Positions 42,289-51,277 of a stretch of DNA of 64,000 bases are shown one piece after another; the first letter of the stretch is position 1, and every line of letters starts with the position of its first letter. Below the pieces are notes generated by a model, which ran no database searches, was not told the origin of the DNA, and was given only the letters and a program-made list of their open reading frames with translations. The DNA comes from Halodesulfurarchaeum formicicum (GTDB lineage: Archaea; Halobacteriota; Halobacteria; Halobacteriales; Halobacteriaceae), in assembly GCF_001886955.1 (NCBI RefSeq), contig NZ_CP016804.1:496001-560000 (forward strand). Direction: 5' to 3'. The translations under genes were made by a program, and so were the position numbers.

Positions 42289-44855
42289 TACGATTCACCG
42301 GTGCGATCTCGCTCCCACTGTGCCGTGACGGAGCGTCGCACCATCCATGCCACGGTGAGGAAGGCCGGCATCGCCACGCCGAGCGCACCGAGTAACAGGC
42401 CCCAGTCGCTCAGGCGCAATGGAACCGTGCCGAAGTACCGGTTCAGCGGAGTGTACAGGACGGCTAGCTGGAGCAGGATGGAGCCGAGGACCGCAGCCGA
42501 GAGCCAGGGGTTCGAGAGCGGGCTCGTTCCTCGCGTGAACCGCACCAGGTACAGCTTCGCGATTTCGAAGCCGACGAAGCCGGTGAACACCATCGTCATC
42601 GCGTACGGCGTCACCGCTGGAGCGCCATCGAGGGCGAGCACCAGCACACCGAGCAGCACGACCGTCGCCGTCCCGCCGAAGCCCCCTATGAGTGTCAGCA
42701 TCGGTCGATCGATGACGCCGCTCTCCGTGCGCGGGCCGCGTTTCATCACGTCCGAGGCTTCGGGATCCGCCCCGATCGCGAGCGCCGGGAGGCCGTCGGT
42801 GAGCAGGTTGATCCAGAGCAACTGCACCGCCGGGAGGACGAGATAGCCCCAGAGCGAGGCGATCAGGACCAGGAGCACCTCCGCGAGGTTCGCCGAGAGG
42901 AGATAGCCCACGAACTTCCAGATGTTGTCGAAGATCGCCCGCCCACGCTGGATGGCTCCCTCGATTGTCGCGTAGTTGTCATCCAGGAGCGTGATGTCAC
43001 TGGCTTGCTTGGCGACGTCGGTGCCTCTGATGCCCATCGCGATGCCCACGTCGGCGTTCTTCAGCGCGGGCGCATCGTTCACCCCATCGCCCGTCATCGC
43101 GACGGTTCGGCCGCTGTTCTGCAGGGCCTGCAGGATCCGGACCTTGTGGGTTGGGGTCGTGCGTGCGAAGATGTCCACGTTCCCAACTTGCCCGGCGAGA
43201 GCCTGCTCGTCCATGGCGTCGATCTCCGGGCCGGTGAGGACGGGAGACTCGATCCCGACCGCCCGCCCGATCGCCCTCGCCGTGCGGCGGTTGTCCCCCG
43301 TGATCATCTTGACTGCGATGCCGGCACGCCGAGTCTCTGCGATGGCGGCTTCGACCTCCGGGCGGGGCGGATCGATCAGCCCCTGTAGTCCGACGAACAC
43401 CAGGTCCGACTCGGGGTCACCGGCTCCGGCTTCTTTGTACGCGAACCCCAGGACCCGCAGTGCGTCGTCGGCGAAGGCCGCGACTTGTGCTTCGATTCGG
43501 TCCCGTGTCTCCTGGTCCAGGGGTTTCTCGCCGTCGGCGGTCAAGATCCGGTTCGAGCGCTCCAGAACGACGGTGGGGGCTCCCTTCATCCGGACCCGAT
43601 CCTCGTGGATCGTCGTCATGCGCTTGCGATCCGCCGAGAACGGGATCTCGTCCGTTCGCGGCCGCCGCTCGCGCAGTGTTGCCACGTCGATCCCCGCTTC
43701 GATGGCCGCCTCGTAGAGGGCGTTTTCCGTGGGTTCGCCCCGGTCCTCATCGGCGTCGTTACAGAGCGCGCCGATGGTGAGCAGCGTCTCCACCTGCTCG
43801 CTTCCATCGAACTGCTCGTGGCTCTCGTCGTGGACCCAGAACCGATCGACGTGCATCCGCCCCTCAGTGAGGGTCCCTGTCTTGTCCGTACAGACCACGT
43901 CGACCGAACCGAGGGACTCCACAGCCGGCAGGGTTCGCACCAGTGCGTTCGCATCGGCCATCCGCCGGACGCCGAGTGCGAGGGTCAACGTGACCACGGC
44001 TGGCAGTCCCTCCGGGATGGCGGCGACGGCCAGGGAGACCGCAGCCAGGGCGGCGTCCACGAGCGCCGTTCCCCGCCAGACCAAAAGTGGGACGACGAGC
44101 GCGGAGAGTGCGAGTACGCCCAGGCCGATCCGCTTCCCCAGTCGGTCGAGGTCCCGCTGGAGCGGCGTCTGGCGCTCCCGGGCGGTGGCCAGTTCGTCCG
44201 CGATGGCCCCCACCTCGGTCTCCATCCCGGTTTCGACCACGAGGGCTCGACCCCGTCCGCGAGTAACCACCGTCCCGCGGAAGACCATGTTCGCCCGCTC
44301 CGCGACCGGGGTTGTTGCCGCCAGTTTCCCGGCCTGTTTCTCGACGGGGACACTCTCGCCGGTCAGCGGGGCCTCGTCGACTTCCAGGCTCGCGGTCTCA
44401 AGCACGCGAGCGTCGGCCGGGATCGCGTCCCCGCCCTCCAGGACGATCACGTCCCCCGGGACGACCGCCCGTTGGCTGATATCCACTCGCTTGCCGTTCC
44501 GGATCACCGTTGCCTCGGGGGTCGCCATCTCGGCCAACGCCTGGAGGCTTCGTTCGGCGCGGTACTCCTGGACGAACCCGAAGAGGCCGTTTGCCAGCAG
44601 GATCACGGCGATGAGGACGGTATCGACGAGGTGGCCGATCGCCGCCGAGAGGATCGCGGCCCCGATCAGGACGAGAATCAGCCCGCTCGTGAACTGCGAG
44701 ACGAAGACCGCAAGCGGGGTTCGGCCCCCCTCGCTCTCGATCTCGTTCGGCCCGACGGCTTCGAGTCGCTCCCTGGCTTCCGTGTCAGTCAGGCCGCTGG
44801 CGTCGCTGTCCAGGGTCTCGAACACCGCCGCGACGGGCCGGTCGTGCCAGGCCAT
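42288..44855 (-). CDS. Calcium-type P-type ATPase (P2A/SERCA-like)
   Basis: The protein is 855 aa. The motifs are LTGESVPVEK (about 164-173), IPEGLPAVVTLTLALG (about 280-295, the PEGLP calcium-pump signature), the phosphorylation site CTDKTGTLTEG with Asp324, MKGAP in the N-domain and TGDGVNDAPALKNADVGIAM in the hinge. About ten membrane helices are present. It probably exports Ca2+ using ATP. Its stop overlaps the start of the exchanger gene, now split by an IS. Confidence 0.93.
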   Translation of the reverse strand: MAWHDRPVAAVFETLDSDASGLTDTEARERLEAVGPNEIESEGGRTPLAVFVSQFTSGLILVLIGAAILSAAIGHLVDTVLIAVILLANGLFGFVQEYRAERSLQALAEMATPEATVIRNGKRVDISQRAVVPGDVIVLEGGDAIPADARVLETASLEVDEAPLTGESVPVEKQAGKLAATTPVAERANMVFRGTVVTRGRGRALVVETGMETEVGAIADELATARERQTPLQRDLDRLGKRIGLGVLALSALVVPLLVWRGTALVDAALAAVSLAVAAIPEGLPAVVTLTLALGVRRMADANALVRTLPAVESLGSVDVVCTDKTGTLTEGRMHVDRFWVHDESHEQFDGSEQVETLLTIGALCNDADEDRGEPTENALYEAAIEAGIDVATLRERRPRTDEIPFSADRKRMTTIHEDRVRMKGAPTVVLERSNRILTADGEKPLDQETRDRIEAQVAAFADDALRVLGFAYKEAGAGDPESDLVFVGLQGLIDPPRPEVEAAIAETRRAGIAVKMITGDNRRTARAIGRAVGIESPVLTGPEIDAMDEQALAGQVGNVDIFARTTPTHKVRILQALQNSGRTVAMTGDGVNDAPALKNADVGIAMGIRGTDVAKQASDITLLDDNYATIEGAIQRGRAIFDNIWKFVGYLLSANLAEVLLVLIASLWGYLVLPAVQLLWINLLTDGLPALAIGADPEASDVMKRGPRTESGVIDRPMLTLIGGFGGTATVVLLGVLVLALDGAPAVTPYAMTMVFTGFVGFEIAKLYLVRFTRGTSPLSNPWLSAAVLGSILLQLAVLYTPLNRYFGTVPLRLSDWGLLLGALGVAMPAFLTVAWMVRRSVTAQWERDRTGES

Positions 44856-45058
44856 AGGCTCGCGTTCGCCTGGCCTGTTGGACTCCCGTCACGATAACAG
44901 CACCGTCGGTTTTTGGGTGTGGGTGAGTAGATGGGATTAACGGGCATTTGAAATCTTCACTACAATCTCTTGCGGGTATGCAGTTTCCGTCATTTTTGAA
45001 CCAGAAAAATCCGAAATCGGCACCCCTTCTCTATGTCCATAATTCGTAATGTGGGCCG

Positions 45059-45769
45059 CTACTTGACCACACTTGGAAGGCGATCGGCTGCAAAGTGGTT
45101 AACGAACTCTTCAATTCCTTTTCGAATATCGTCGGCCGTCCGGTCCGTTTGGCCTTCGATTACGTCAAGCCGTTTCGCGATTGCCCGCAGTTCGGCTGTC
45201 AGATCGACTCGACAGACCTCTTCTTCTGTGTCTGTATGCAAGTTAGAGCGCCATAACGTCCAGCGAAGTCCATCTGTCCCAATCGCGACCATGTACTCGT
45301 GTTCCATCTGTCGCAGATACTTACAGAACGCGTTCACTTCGATATATTCGCGGATATCGTTCGTTGCCGCCCGTGTGGCCTTCTGTTCTCTATTTGCTGC
45401 TTTGGATTCGAGAATACAGACCAGTGCGGGGTCGACCTGCTTCAGAAGATAATCGGGGCGTTTGCTCTCCACGCTGCGGAACGTCGTTGGTCTTCGTACG
45501 AAGTGTGGCCCGGTCCCATCATATTCAACTGACGCTGGATTTCTGTAACCCAGCCCAGCTAGCACCGGTTCGATCAGATATTGCTCCGTGAAAACTTCCG
45601 GCTGCTGACCGACATAGGGACCTTGAAGCGTTTGTGTTTCACCCGCTGTAAGAATTTGACTCAGTTTGCCACCTTCTCCTAACTCTCTGAACTTGAGCGG
45701 GAACGTGCGAAGTTGCTGGCGAACACGCTCTGCCACCGGGTCGAATTCCTTGAGTTGTGAATCAGTCAT
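45059..45769 (-). CDS. Restriction-system-like protein with PD-(D/E)xK-type motif
   Basis: The protein is 236 aa from the ATG at 45769 (MTDSQLKEFDPVAERVRQQL). KRPDYLLKQVDPALVCILES followed by K looks like the D...E-x-K core of a restriction nuclease, similar to the N-terminal domain of type I R or Eco57I-like subunits. Lower GC and less acidic composition than its neighbours suggest transfer. Its start overlaps the stop of a 38-codon ORF that may be the end of a lost methylase gene. The region 44856-45058 downstream shows no gene. Confidence 0.65.
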   Translation of the reverse strand: MTDSQLKEFDPVAERVRQQLRTFPLKFRELGEGGKLSQILTAGETQTLQGPYVGQQPEVFTEQYLIEPVLAGLGYRNPASVEYDGTGPHFVRRPTTFRSVESKRPDYLLKQVDPALVCILESKAANREQKATRAATNDIREYIEVNAFCKYLRQMEHEYMVAIGTDGLRWTLWRSNLHTDTEEEVCRVDLTAELRAIAKRLDVIEGQTDRTADDIRKGIEEFVNHFAADRLPSVVK

Positions 45770-45878
45770 CGCCAACAGCTTCTTCGACCATCTCGATTTC
45801 TTGGTCAGTCAGTCCGTATAATTCGCATTCCGCATCGACTGGAATATCAACATGGTCCCCTTCCGCGAAGCGATTCAT
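45762..45878 (-). pseudogene. Possible C-terminal remnant of a restriction-modification methylase
   Basis: These 38 codons read MNRFAEGDHVDIPVDAECEL and YGLTDQEIEMVEEAVGDD. The YGLTDQEIEMVEE ending closely resembles the C-terminus of Eco57I/type IIG-like methylases (YGL-(S/T)-x-E-E-I). The rest of such a gene is missing, and upstream sequence is a tRNA-fragment repeat array. It overlaps the start of the nuclease-like gene by 8 bases. It may instead be a genuine short ORF. Confidence 0.45.
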
Positions 45879-45955
45879 TTGCCTCTAATCTTGTCACGGC
45901 AGCAGTTAGTCCTGTCTCCTCGTCGTCTCACTGCGTTCGACTTCGGAACGTTCGG

Positions 45956-46486
45956 TTTCCAGGGCTTGAATCCAGACCAAAACACGAATCTACACACCCG
46001 CTAGCGGTCTTTTTCCCCACGTTTTTGCGAGAGGCTGCGTAGCAGCCTCTCGGAAAAAGTGGGCCTGGGACAGGATTCGAACCACGGTCGGAGCAAAGCT
46101 CCTCCCTGCTTCGAATCCGTGCCTGCTCGTTCACTGCGGGCGGCTCCGCTGCCCTTCGCTCACTGCGCGGGAAAGGATTCGAACCAAAGGAAGACTCGCT
46201 CGTACCTCGCTCGTCTTCCAGGGCTCGAATCCGGCGACCGCATTTCCGACCGTGATCTCATCGCAGCGACACAGCAAGCTGGTCGCTGCGAAGTGAGAGT
46301 CGCTGAAAATGCGCGGGACAGGATTCGAACCAAAGGAAACCTCGCTTCGCTCGGTTTCCAGGGCTCGAACCTGTCCTGCTCGTTCGCTCGCTACGCTCGC
46401 TCACTGCTCACGGGTCGTTCCTCCCCGTTCGCCACCCGAGGTCTCACTTCGTTCGACCTCGCACTGCGCGGGACAGGATTCGAACC
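45956..46486. repeat. Array of degenerate tRNA-Leu 3'-end (att-like) repeats
   Basis: The tRNA 3' segment GCGCGGGACAGGATTCGAAC (46466-46486 in tRNA-Leu) is repeated exactly at 46311-46331, with one mismatch at 46165-46185, and partly at 46067-46083. A second motif, TTCCAGGGCTCGAATCC, recurs at 45956, 46215 and 46355. Each unit also has a hairpin: 46090-46102, 46189-46219 and 46335-46359. The pattern suggests repeated integration and excision at the tRNA gene, leaving att-site scars. Apart from this array the 590-base gap holds no gene. Confidence 0.75.
46029..46053. terminator. Strong 11-bp stem hairpin
   Basis: CGAGAGGCTGC and GCAGCCTCTCG form a perfect 11-bp stem with a GTA loop, preceded by CTTTTT and TTTTTG stretches. 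It may be a bidirectional terminator or a part of the att-like array next to tRNA-Leu. Confidence 0.45.
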
Positions 46487-46547
46487 TGCGGAGGGCTACC
46501 CCACAGCGTCCTAAGCGCTGCGCCGTTGACCACTTGGCTACCCGCGC
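46465..46547 (-). tRNA. tRNA-Leu (anticodon UAG)
   Basis: An 83-base cloverleaf is read on the minus strand. The acceptor GCGCGGG (46547 leftwards) pairs with CCCGCGC, followed by discriminator A. The anticodon stem CAGCG/CGCTG holds the loop CTTAGGA with anticodon TAG. A long class II variable arm (TGGGGTAGCCCTCC region) and the T-loop TTCGAAT are visible. The 3' CCA is not encoded. A TATA-like AGTCTTATTG lies upstream on the minus strand near 46580. It is flanked by copies of its own 3' end, marking it as an integration target. Confidence 0.92.
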
Positions 46548-46635
46548 TCTGCAACCGACTTTCGACCCCGCTCACAATAAGACTCACGAGTCACCTGGCA
46601 ACACCGTTAACTCCCTGCCCCGACTGCGTTTCTCT

Positions 46636-46944
46636 ATGTACCGGGCCGGGACCGAACGGGCCGAAGAAGCCAATCTCGCGGCCCTGGAGCAGGTCGCAGA
46701 CCGACTCGAACTCGACTCCCAGGCCCGATCGGCGGCCCGTGAACTCTACCTCTCCCAACTCCCGGCCCCGGACCGCTCCAAACCCGGGCTCCGCGCCGCG
46801 AGCCTCTATGCCGGCTCGCTCATCGCTGGCGATCAACGGTCCCAGACCGCCGTCGCTGACGCCGGAGATGTCGCTCGGCTCACGATTCAGCAACAGTGGC
46901 GGGAGTTGCTCCGGGACGCGGGCTTCGAGCCGCCGTCCTGGTGA
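46636..46944 (+). CDS. Single cyclin-fold TFIIB-like protein
   Basis: The protein is 102 aa from the ATG at 46636 (MYRAGTERAEEANLAALEQV). A helical repeat with RAASLYAGSLIAGDQRSQTA then VARLTIQQQWRELL resembles one cyclin repeat of TFB, including the (A)ASLY-A and recognition-helix-like segments. It lacks the zinc ribbon and the second repeat of true TFB. It may be a transcription-factor relative with unknown action. A TATA-like CCGTTAACTCC lies upstream. Confidence 0.7.
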   Translation: MYRAGTERAEEANLAALEQVADRLELDSQARSAARELYLSQLPAPDRSKPGLRAASLYAGSLIAGDQRSQTAVADAGDVARLTIQQQWRELLRDAGFEPPSW

Positions 46945-47436
46945 TCAGCGGACGGCCGAGCGCTCGTTCTCCGGCCCCTCCGTGACGTGGCCGTGCTCGT
47001 CGATCTCCCCGCGAACGATTCGCGTGCTCGAAATGATCTCCCCGTCGTCCGCCAGCAGCCGCTCGACCACGACGATCTCCAGGGGGTCGAGCCCGCGCTC
47101 CCGTCGAATGCGATTGATGCGCTCGCCACCGGCCTGGGTCTCCGGCGTGACGACCAGCGCCTCGAACGGCGGCTCGACGGCGATGCCCGTGGGCTCGGTG
47201 AGCTTTCGAACTGCAAACTCCCGATCGTAGGTGGCGGCCATCTCGGCCAGTTCCCCACGCAGTTTCGCCTGCCGCTCCTCGAAAGGTCGCACGTATCGGG
47301 GTTCGTGACGCGTCTCGGGGGCCAGGTCGTCGCTGGTCAAGCCGACAGTCAGGTCACCGAGTTCGAATCCGCGACGAAAAAGGCGACGGTGCCCGTCGTG
47401 GATGGGATCGAACGTTCCCCCCAGCGCCACGTCCAT
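46945..47436 (-). CDS. coaD: Phosphopantetheine adenylyltransferase, archaeal type
   Basis: This 163 aa protein opens with MDVALGGTFDPIHDGHRRLF, the T/HxGH nucleotidyltransferase motif, and has EAVVVTPETQAGGERIN-like and EIISSTRIVRGEID (the ISSTR motif). Archaeal PPAT is about 150-165 aa and differs from the bacterial enzyme. It makes dephospho-CoA. It is convergent with the TFIIB-like gene, with stops adjacent. Confidence 0.94.
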   Translation of the reverse strand: MDVALGGTFDPIHDGHRRLFRRGFELGDLTVGLTSDDLAPETRHEPRYVRPFEERQAKLRGELAEMAATYDREFAVRKLTEPTGIAVEPPFEALVVTPETQAGGERINRIRRERGLDPLEIVVVERLLADDGEIISSTRIVRGEIDEHGHVTEGPENERSAVR

Positions 47437-47480
47437 ACTCCGTCGGAGGGTGCCCGCGCGTTTAGAGGTTGGGTTTCGGC

Positions 47481-48062
47481 TCAGTCCTCGTCTTCCTCGG
47501 ACTCGTCGTGGACCTCGATCTGCACCGGCTCGGTGGTTTCAGTTTCCGCCGAATCGAGCACCTGATCCATGTTGAAGATGGTGTTCAACTCCTCCTGCAC
47601 GCGGCCGACGACCGAGCCCACGAGGTCGCTGGGCGCGATGGACTTGTACTCGTAGGGGTTGTTCCCGGCCCTCTCGCTCTCGCGTTTCTGTCGCTCCACG
47701 ATGTCCTCCTCGGCGAGTTCGGCCAGCGCTTCCCGCACCGTACTCGGGTACAGGCCAGTGCCCTCCGCGACCTCCTCGCTGGTGCTCCAGGGGTGCTGTC
47801 GCAGGTAGACGTAGATCCGGCCCCGGGTCTCGGTGTCGAGGACCCAGGAGAGGATGTCGATGACCTTGGTGTCGAGTTCGTCGACCGCCCGGTCGGCGCT
47901 TTCCTCCAGGCGCTCCCGTGCGCCCCGGCCGGTCGCGTCCGCTTCGGTCGCTTCCTCGTCTGCAGTCTCCTCGGCGTCCGCTCCGGTCGTCACCTCGACC
48001 GGCTCGCCCGCTACGTCCGTGGCCTCCGCTTCCGTGGTGTCTTCTGTGTCTTCGTCTGTCAT
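47481..48062 (-). CDS. Winged-helix transcription regulator with acidic N-terminus
   Basis: The protein is 193 aa. The first 60 residues are a Glu/Thr/Asp-rich acidic tail. A winged helix at about 75-140 follows: ILSWVLDTETRGRIYVYLRQ, then TSEEVAEGTGLYPSTVREAL and IVERQKRESERAGNNPYEY, like ArsR/TrmB-type repressors. It ends in another acidic stretch. It has no ligand-binding domain. It lies just downstream of gshA on the same strand; the target is unknown. Confidence 0.82.
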   Translation of the reverse strand: MTDEDTEDTTEAEATDVAGEPVEVTTGADAEETADEEATEADATGRGARERLEESADRAVDELDTKVIDILSWVLDTETRGRIYVYLRQHPWSTSEEVAEGTGLYPSTVREALAELAEEDIVERQKRESERAGNNPYEYKSIAPSDLVGSVVGRVQEELNTIFNMDQVLDSAETETTEPVQIEVHDESEEDED

Positions 48063-48096
48063 GTCCTCTCTACGAGGACACAAGTGACGAGGCCGT

Positions 48097-49179
48097 TTAA
48101 ACCCTCGGCTCGATGAGGAGCGCCTCGCGAAGCGCTTCGGGGCCTGACTCCTCCAGGATCCGACGCTGGCGGGTCGCCCCACTTTCGGCCTCGAACACGC
48201 GTTTGATCCCGTCGATTCCCAGGCGGTCGGCCTCCCGGTCGACGATCTCCGCCAGGGACAGCGTCGACCCGTCCGGCTGGATGAGATCCGTCTCCTGGCC
48301 GTATCGCAGGGCTCGCCACTTGTTCTCGTCGAGGAGTTCCCAGCGCAACGCCTGTGAGGACTCACCGTCCTCGTATCGCGCTGCGAGATCCAGGACGAGT
48401 GCGTGGGCGTATTCTACGAAGGCATCCACGTGGCCAACGCGATCCTGGGCGTCCGGGATCCGGATCTCGACTGTCCCGATGCCGGTGTGGGGCCGGACAT
48501 CGTACCAGAGTTCCCCCGAGTCCCGGATCGAGTCCGTCTCGAGCATCCGGGATTCGAAGCGTTCGAAGGCCGCAAAGTCCTCGAAGGCCGTCGGCATCCC
48601 GGTGTTCGGCAGGTTCTCGAAGATTTTGGCTCGGGCCGAGCAGAGTCCGGTGTCAAAGCCGTTCCAGAACGGCGAGTTCGCGGAGAGGGCCAGAAAAATC
48701 GGGAGATAGCGCCGGATCTCGTTCGTGATCCAGACCGCCTTCTCGGGGTCGTCCACGCCGACGTGAACGTGCAGCCCCGCGGTCGTGTTGCGATGCTGTG
48801 GATACTGGATGCGATCGAGTTGGGCCCGATACCGCGGCTTTTCGGCGTGCTCGTGGAGTTGCCAGTCGGCCGCGGGATGGACCCCCGCCGCCGCGATCTG
48901 GAAGCCATGTTCGGCCGCGTACTCCTGGAGGGTTTCACGGACGGTCCGGACCGCCCCTGGCGCGGCCTCGGGACCATCGAGTTTCCGGGTGCGGGTCTCC
49001 AGCACGAACTTGAAGAGTTCGTGATCGACGTCGCCCGTGATCGGTGGCGGCGCGTCGTTCTCGTAGACCAACTCGTCCGACCCCGCGACTGGAACGCCGT
49101 CGCTGTCGACGACGAAGTATTCCTCCTCGACGCCGAGGGTTCCCATCTCGTCGAAGACGGTTCCGGACCCGTTCGCCAT
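48097..49179 (-). CDS. gshA: Glutamate-cysteine ligase
   Basis: The protein is 360 aa. [20 protein letters not shown] is the YbdK/GCS2-type start, with [49 protein letters not shown]-like and [12 protein letters not shown]. Haloarchaea make gamma-glutamylcysteine as their main thiol, and GshA of Haloferax belongs to this group. Full length for the family. Confidence 0.92.
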   Translation of the reverse strand: MANGSGTVFDEMGTLGVEEEYFVVDSDGVPVAGSDELVYENDAPPPITGDVDHELFKFVLETRTRKLDGPEAAPGAVRTVRETLQEYAAEHGFQIAAAGVHPAADWQLHEHAEKPRYRAQLDRIQYPQHRNTTAGLHVHVGVDDPEKAVWITNEIRRYLPIFLALSANSPFWNGFDTGLCSARAKIFENLPNTGMPTAFEDFAAFERFESRMLETDSIRDSGELWYDVRPHTGIGTVEIRIPDAQDRVGHVDAFVEYAHALVLDLAARYEDGESSQALRWELLDENKWRALRYGQETDLIQPDGSTLSLAEIVDREADRLGIDGIKRVFEAESGATRQRRILEESGPEALREALLIEPRV

Positions 49180-49224
49180 CGCGGGAATCGAAGGGTGGTC
49201 GACGTAAATAGTTCCTGAAGTCGG

Positions 49225-49869
49225 TTATTCAGCCGGGGGTGCTCGTGGCGTCGCGACGACCGCGAGATGGTCCTCGTGGAACGGGTCGAGTTTGCGGGTT
49301 CCAAGCACTTCGTAACTCGATTCGAGCGTCTCCAGTGCCTCCTCGAATACGGCACTCGGCTCGCGGGTGACGTCTTCGCTGCGGGCCTTGATCGAGAGCA
49401 GCAGGCGGCCGTCCGGCGCGAGAAAGCGCGCGTTCTCGAGTGCGACTGTGGCCTGGCCGGTCGTCGCGACGTCCTGGACGATCACGTCCAGGTTCGCCTC
49501 CACCACGTGGCCGTAGGACGCTGGCTGCCGCGCGTCCGCAAGCAGCGGGAAGAGATTCGGCCGGCTCTCACAGACCGTGAGGAGGTCCCTGACCGGTCGG
49601 GGTGCGAACTCGACGGCGTAGGTCGGCCCGGCCACGTCAGCGACGTGGCTCACGGTCGTGCCACTCGCCGCGCCGAGATAGAGGACTCCATCCCCTGCCT
49701 CGAACCCGGTGTCGAGCCCCAACTCGAGCATCGCCCCGAGCTTCGAGCGGTGGGGATCCCAGCGTCGCCACCCGTCCGCCGTCGGCTCGCCGTAGACCGG
49801 CTCGCCACGGGTCGCGAGTGCCATCTCACCGTTGAATTCGCGGCGCTGGACGCCGTCTGGCAAACTCAT
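49225..49869 (-). CDS. flpA: Fibrillarin-like 2'-O-methyltransferase
   Basis: The protein is 214 aa. The SAM-binding motif VLYLGAASGTTVSHVADVAG is followed by YAVEFAPRPVRDLL and DVIVQDVATTGQATVALENA, the fibrillarin core without the Gly/Arg-rich tail. It is the catalytic subunit of archaeal box C/D sRNPs. Its ATG overlaps the stop of nop5 (ATGA), the conserved order. Confidence 0.96.
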   Translation of the reverse strand: MSLPDGVQRREFNGEMALATRGEPVYGEPTADGWRRWDPHRSKLGAMLELGLDTGFEAGDGVLYLGAASGTTVSHVADVAGPTYAVEFAPRPVRDLLTVCESRPNLFPLLADARQPASYGHVVEANLDVIVQDVATTGQATVALENARFLAPDGRLLLSIKARSEDVTREPSAVFEEALETLESSYEVLGTRKLDPFHEDHLAVVATPRAPPAE

Positions 49870-50696
49870 TGCTCAGCCCCTCCCGCGCGGATCGTCGCGA
49901 TTCGCTCCTCGAGGTCCGCTTTGAGCTCCGGATGCAGTTCACCGCGATAGTGATCGATGCGGGCGGCGATGGACAGCTTTCCGGCCAGAGCGCGGGCCGC
50001 CGAGCCGCGCTTTTCGGGGCGGGTCCCGCGCACGTACTCGTGCGTGAAGATGATCCCGTGTTTGGGTGACGGGGCGTGCCCCTCCAGGTGGGCGAACAGG
50101 GCGTCCTCGGCCCCGAGTACCTGGACGGTGCCGCTTGGCTTCTTCGCGAGTGTTTCGAGGCCGCCGGCCAGGGCGATCAATCGGGCCGCGAGGAACGGCT
50201 CGGCGAGATTCGAGAGGTTCGGGGCCACTGCGGGGGCCAGTGTCTCGACGAACGACCGAAGGGCCTGTCGTCGCTGTTCGAGATCCCGAACTGACTCGGC
50301 AAACGCCACGACTTCCGCCTCGACCGGCCCATCTGGCTCCCTCGCGGCGACTTCGAGCACGTAGTCAAGCCCTTCCCGCGACTCGCTGAACTGACTGCCG
50401 GCCCACTCCGCGGCCCGTTCGGCGAGCTCGTTTTTGACTTCGGTGAGGTCGTCCATCGCTCGGACCGCGTGGACGAGTTGCTGGTCGTCGGCCTGCTCCC
50501 GCTCACTCACTGCCTCGCGGGCGGCCGCGACGGTGGCCTCGTGGAGCGATTCGTAGTACCCCGACTTGTCGGGGGCGAACCCCGATTCGACTGCCAGCGC
50601 CGGCCAGTCTCTGGGTTTCTGTGCGCGTCCCGATCGAATGGCCCGGGTGGCGCTCGCGGGGTCCTCGTCCAGTTCCGCGAACCACGCCTCTTCCAT
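49866..50696 (-). CDS. nop5: Nop5 (NOP56/58-like) C/D sRNP core protein
   Basis: The protein is 276 aa. The Nop domain is clear: APNLSNLAEPFLAARLIALA, GGLETLAKKPSGTVQVLGAE, HGIIFTHEYVRGTRPEKRGS and ARALAGKLSIAARIDHYRG. The N-terminal part is short compared with other archaeal Nop5 (about 350-400 aa), and the Lys/Glu tail is missing, as is usual in haloarchaea. It bridges L7Ae and fibrillarin on guide RNAs. Operon with flpA. Confidence 0.95.
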   Translation of the reverse strand: MEEAWFAELDEDPASATRAIRSGRAQKPRDWPALAVESGFAPDKSGYYESLHEATVAAAREAVSEREQADDQQLVHAVRAMDDLTEVKNELAERAAEWAGSQFSESREGLDYVLEVAAREPDGPVEAEVVAFAESVRDLEQRRQALRSFVETLAPAVAPNLSNLAEPFLAARLIALAGGLETLAKKPSGTVQVLGAEDALFAHLEGHAPSPKHGIIFTHEYVRGTRPEKRGSAARALAGKLSIAARIDHYRGELHPELKADLEERIATIRAGGAEQ

Positions 50697-50795
50697 GGGC
50701 CTGCTTCCCGGGCAGCCGGGTTAAGTGGGACGGTCGGGCGGCGGTCGAAAGACAACGGTTAAACCGCACGGGACAGGTAGAGACACGTATCGATC

Positions 50796-50969
50796 ATGAG
50801 TGAGACCGACCGGGCCCGCCGATGTGTCTCCTGTGGGATCAACATCTCCGGGACCAACGCGGCGGCCTTCAAGTGTCCGGAGTGTGGTCACCAGATCTAT
50901 CGGTGTGCCACCTGTCGCAAGCAGAGCAACCTCTATGAGTGTCCCGAGTGCGGTTTCCGGGGGCCATAA
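50796..50969 (+). CDS. Small zinc-finger protein (HVO_2753-like)
   Basis: This 57 aa protein, [20 protein letters not shown] then [20 protein letters not shown] and [11 protein letters not shown], has four C-x2-C pairs (two zinc sites). It directly precedes the aEF-1beta gene with one base between, as in other haloarchaea, where this protein is called a zinc ribbon. In Haloferax the HVO_2753 protein affects swarming and biofilm formation. A TATA-like CGGTTAAACCG is at 50756-50766. Confidence 0.9.
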   Translation: MSETDRARRCVSCGINISGTNAAAFKCPECGHQIYRCATCRKQSNLYECPECGFRGP

Positions 50970-50970
50970 C

Positions 50971-51237
50971 ATGGGGAAAGTCGCCGCCGTCATCAAGGTG
51001 ATGCCCCAGAGTCCGGAACTGGACCTGGACGTACTCACGGAGCGACTGGAGAGTTCGCTGCCGGAAGGCGCGAAGATCAACGACGTGGACCAGGAGGAGG
51101 TCGCCTTCGGCCTCGTCGCGCTCTACCCCACGGTCATCGTCCCCGACGACGCTGGCGGGACCGAGGCCGTCGAGGAGGCCTTCCGGACCGTCGAAGGCGT
51201 CGAGTCGGTCGCCGTCGAGGAAGTCGGCCGGATCTAG
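50971..51237 (+). CDS. Elongation factor 1-beta (aEF-1beta)
   Basis: The protein is 88 aa: [20 protein letters not shown] then [20 protein letters not shown] and [20 protein letters not shown]. It is full length for the archaeal GEF domain, which exchanges GDP on aEF-1alpha. It forms an operon with the zinc-finger gene. Confidence 0.95.
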   Translation: MGKVAAVIKVMPQSPELDLDVLTERLESSLPEGAKINDVDQEEVAFGLVALYPTVIVPDDAGGTEAVEEAFRTVEGVESVAVEEVGRI

Positions 51238-51277
51238 GCAGCAAGCTTTTCTCCCCGGCCCTCCACTGTGTGGGTGC

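Noticed and set aside
46061-46083. A second complete tRNA at 46061
   Set aside because: Only a T-arm and acceptor-like 3' end are present; no D-arm or anticodon arm can be built from the sequence to the right, so it is listed within the repeat array.
46309-46635. N-terminal extension of the TFIIB-like gene through the tRNA-Leu locus
   Set aside because: The frame passes antisense through the tRNA gene and the repeat array; the protein similarity starts at the ATG at 46636.
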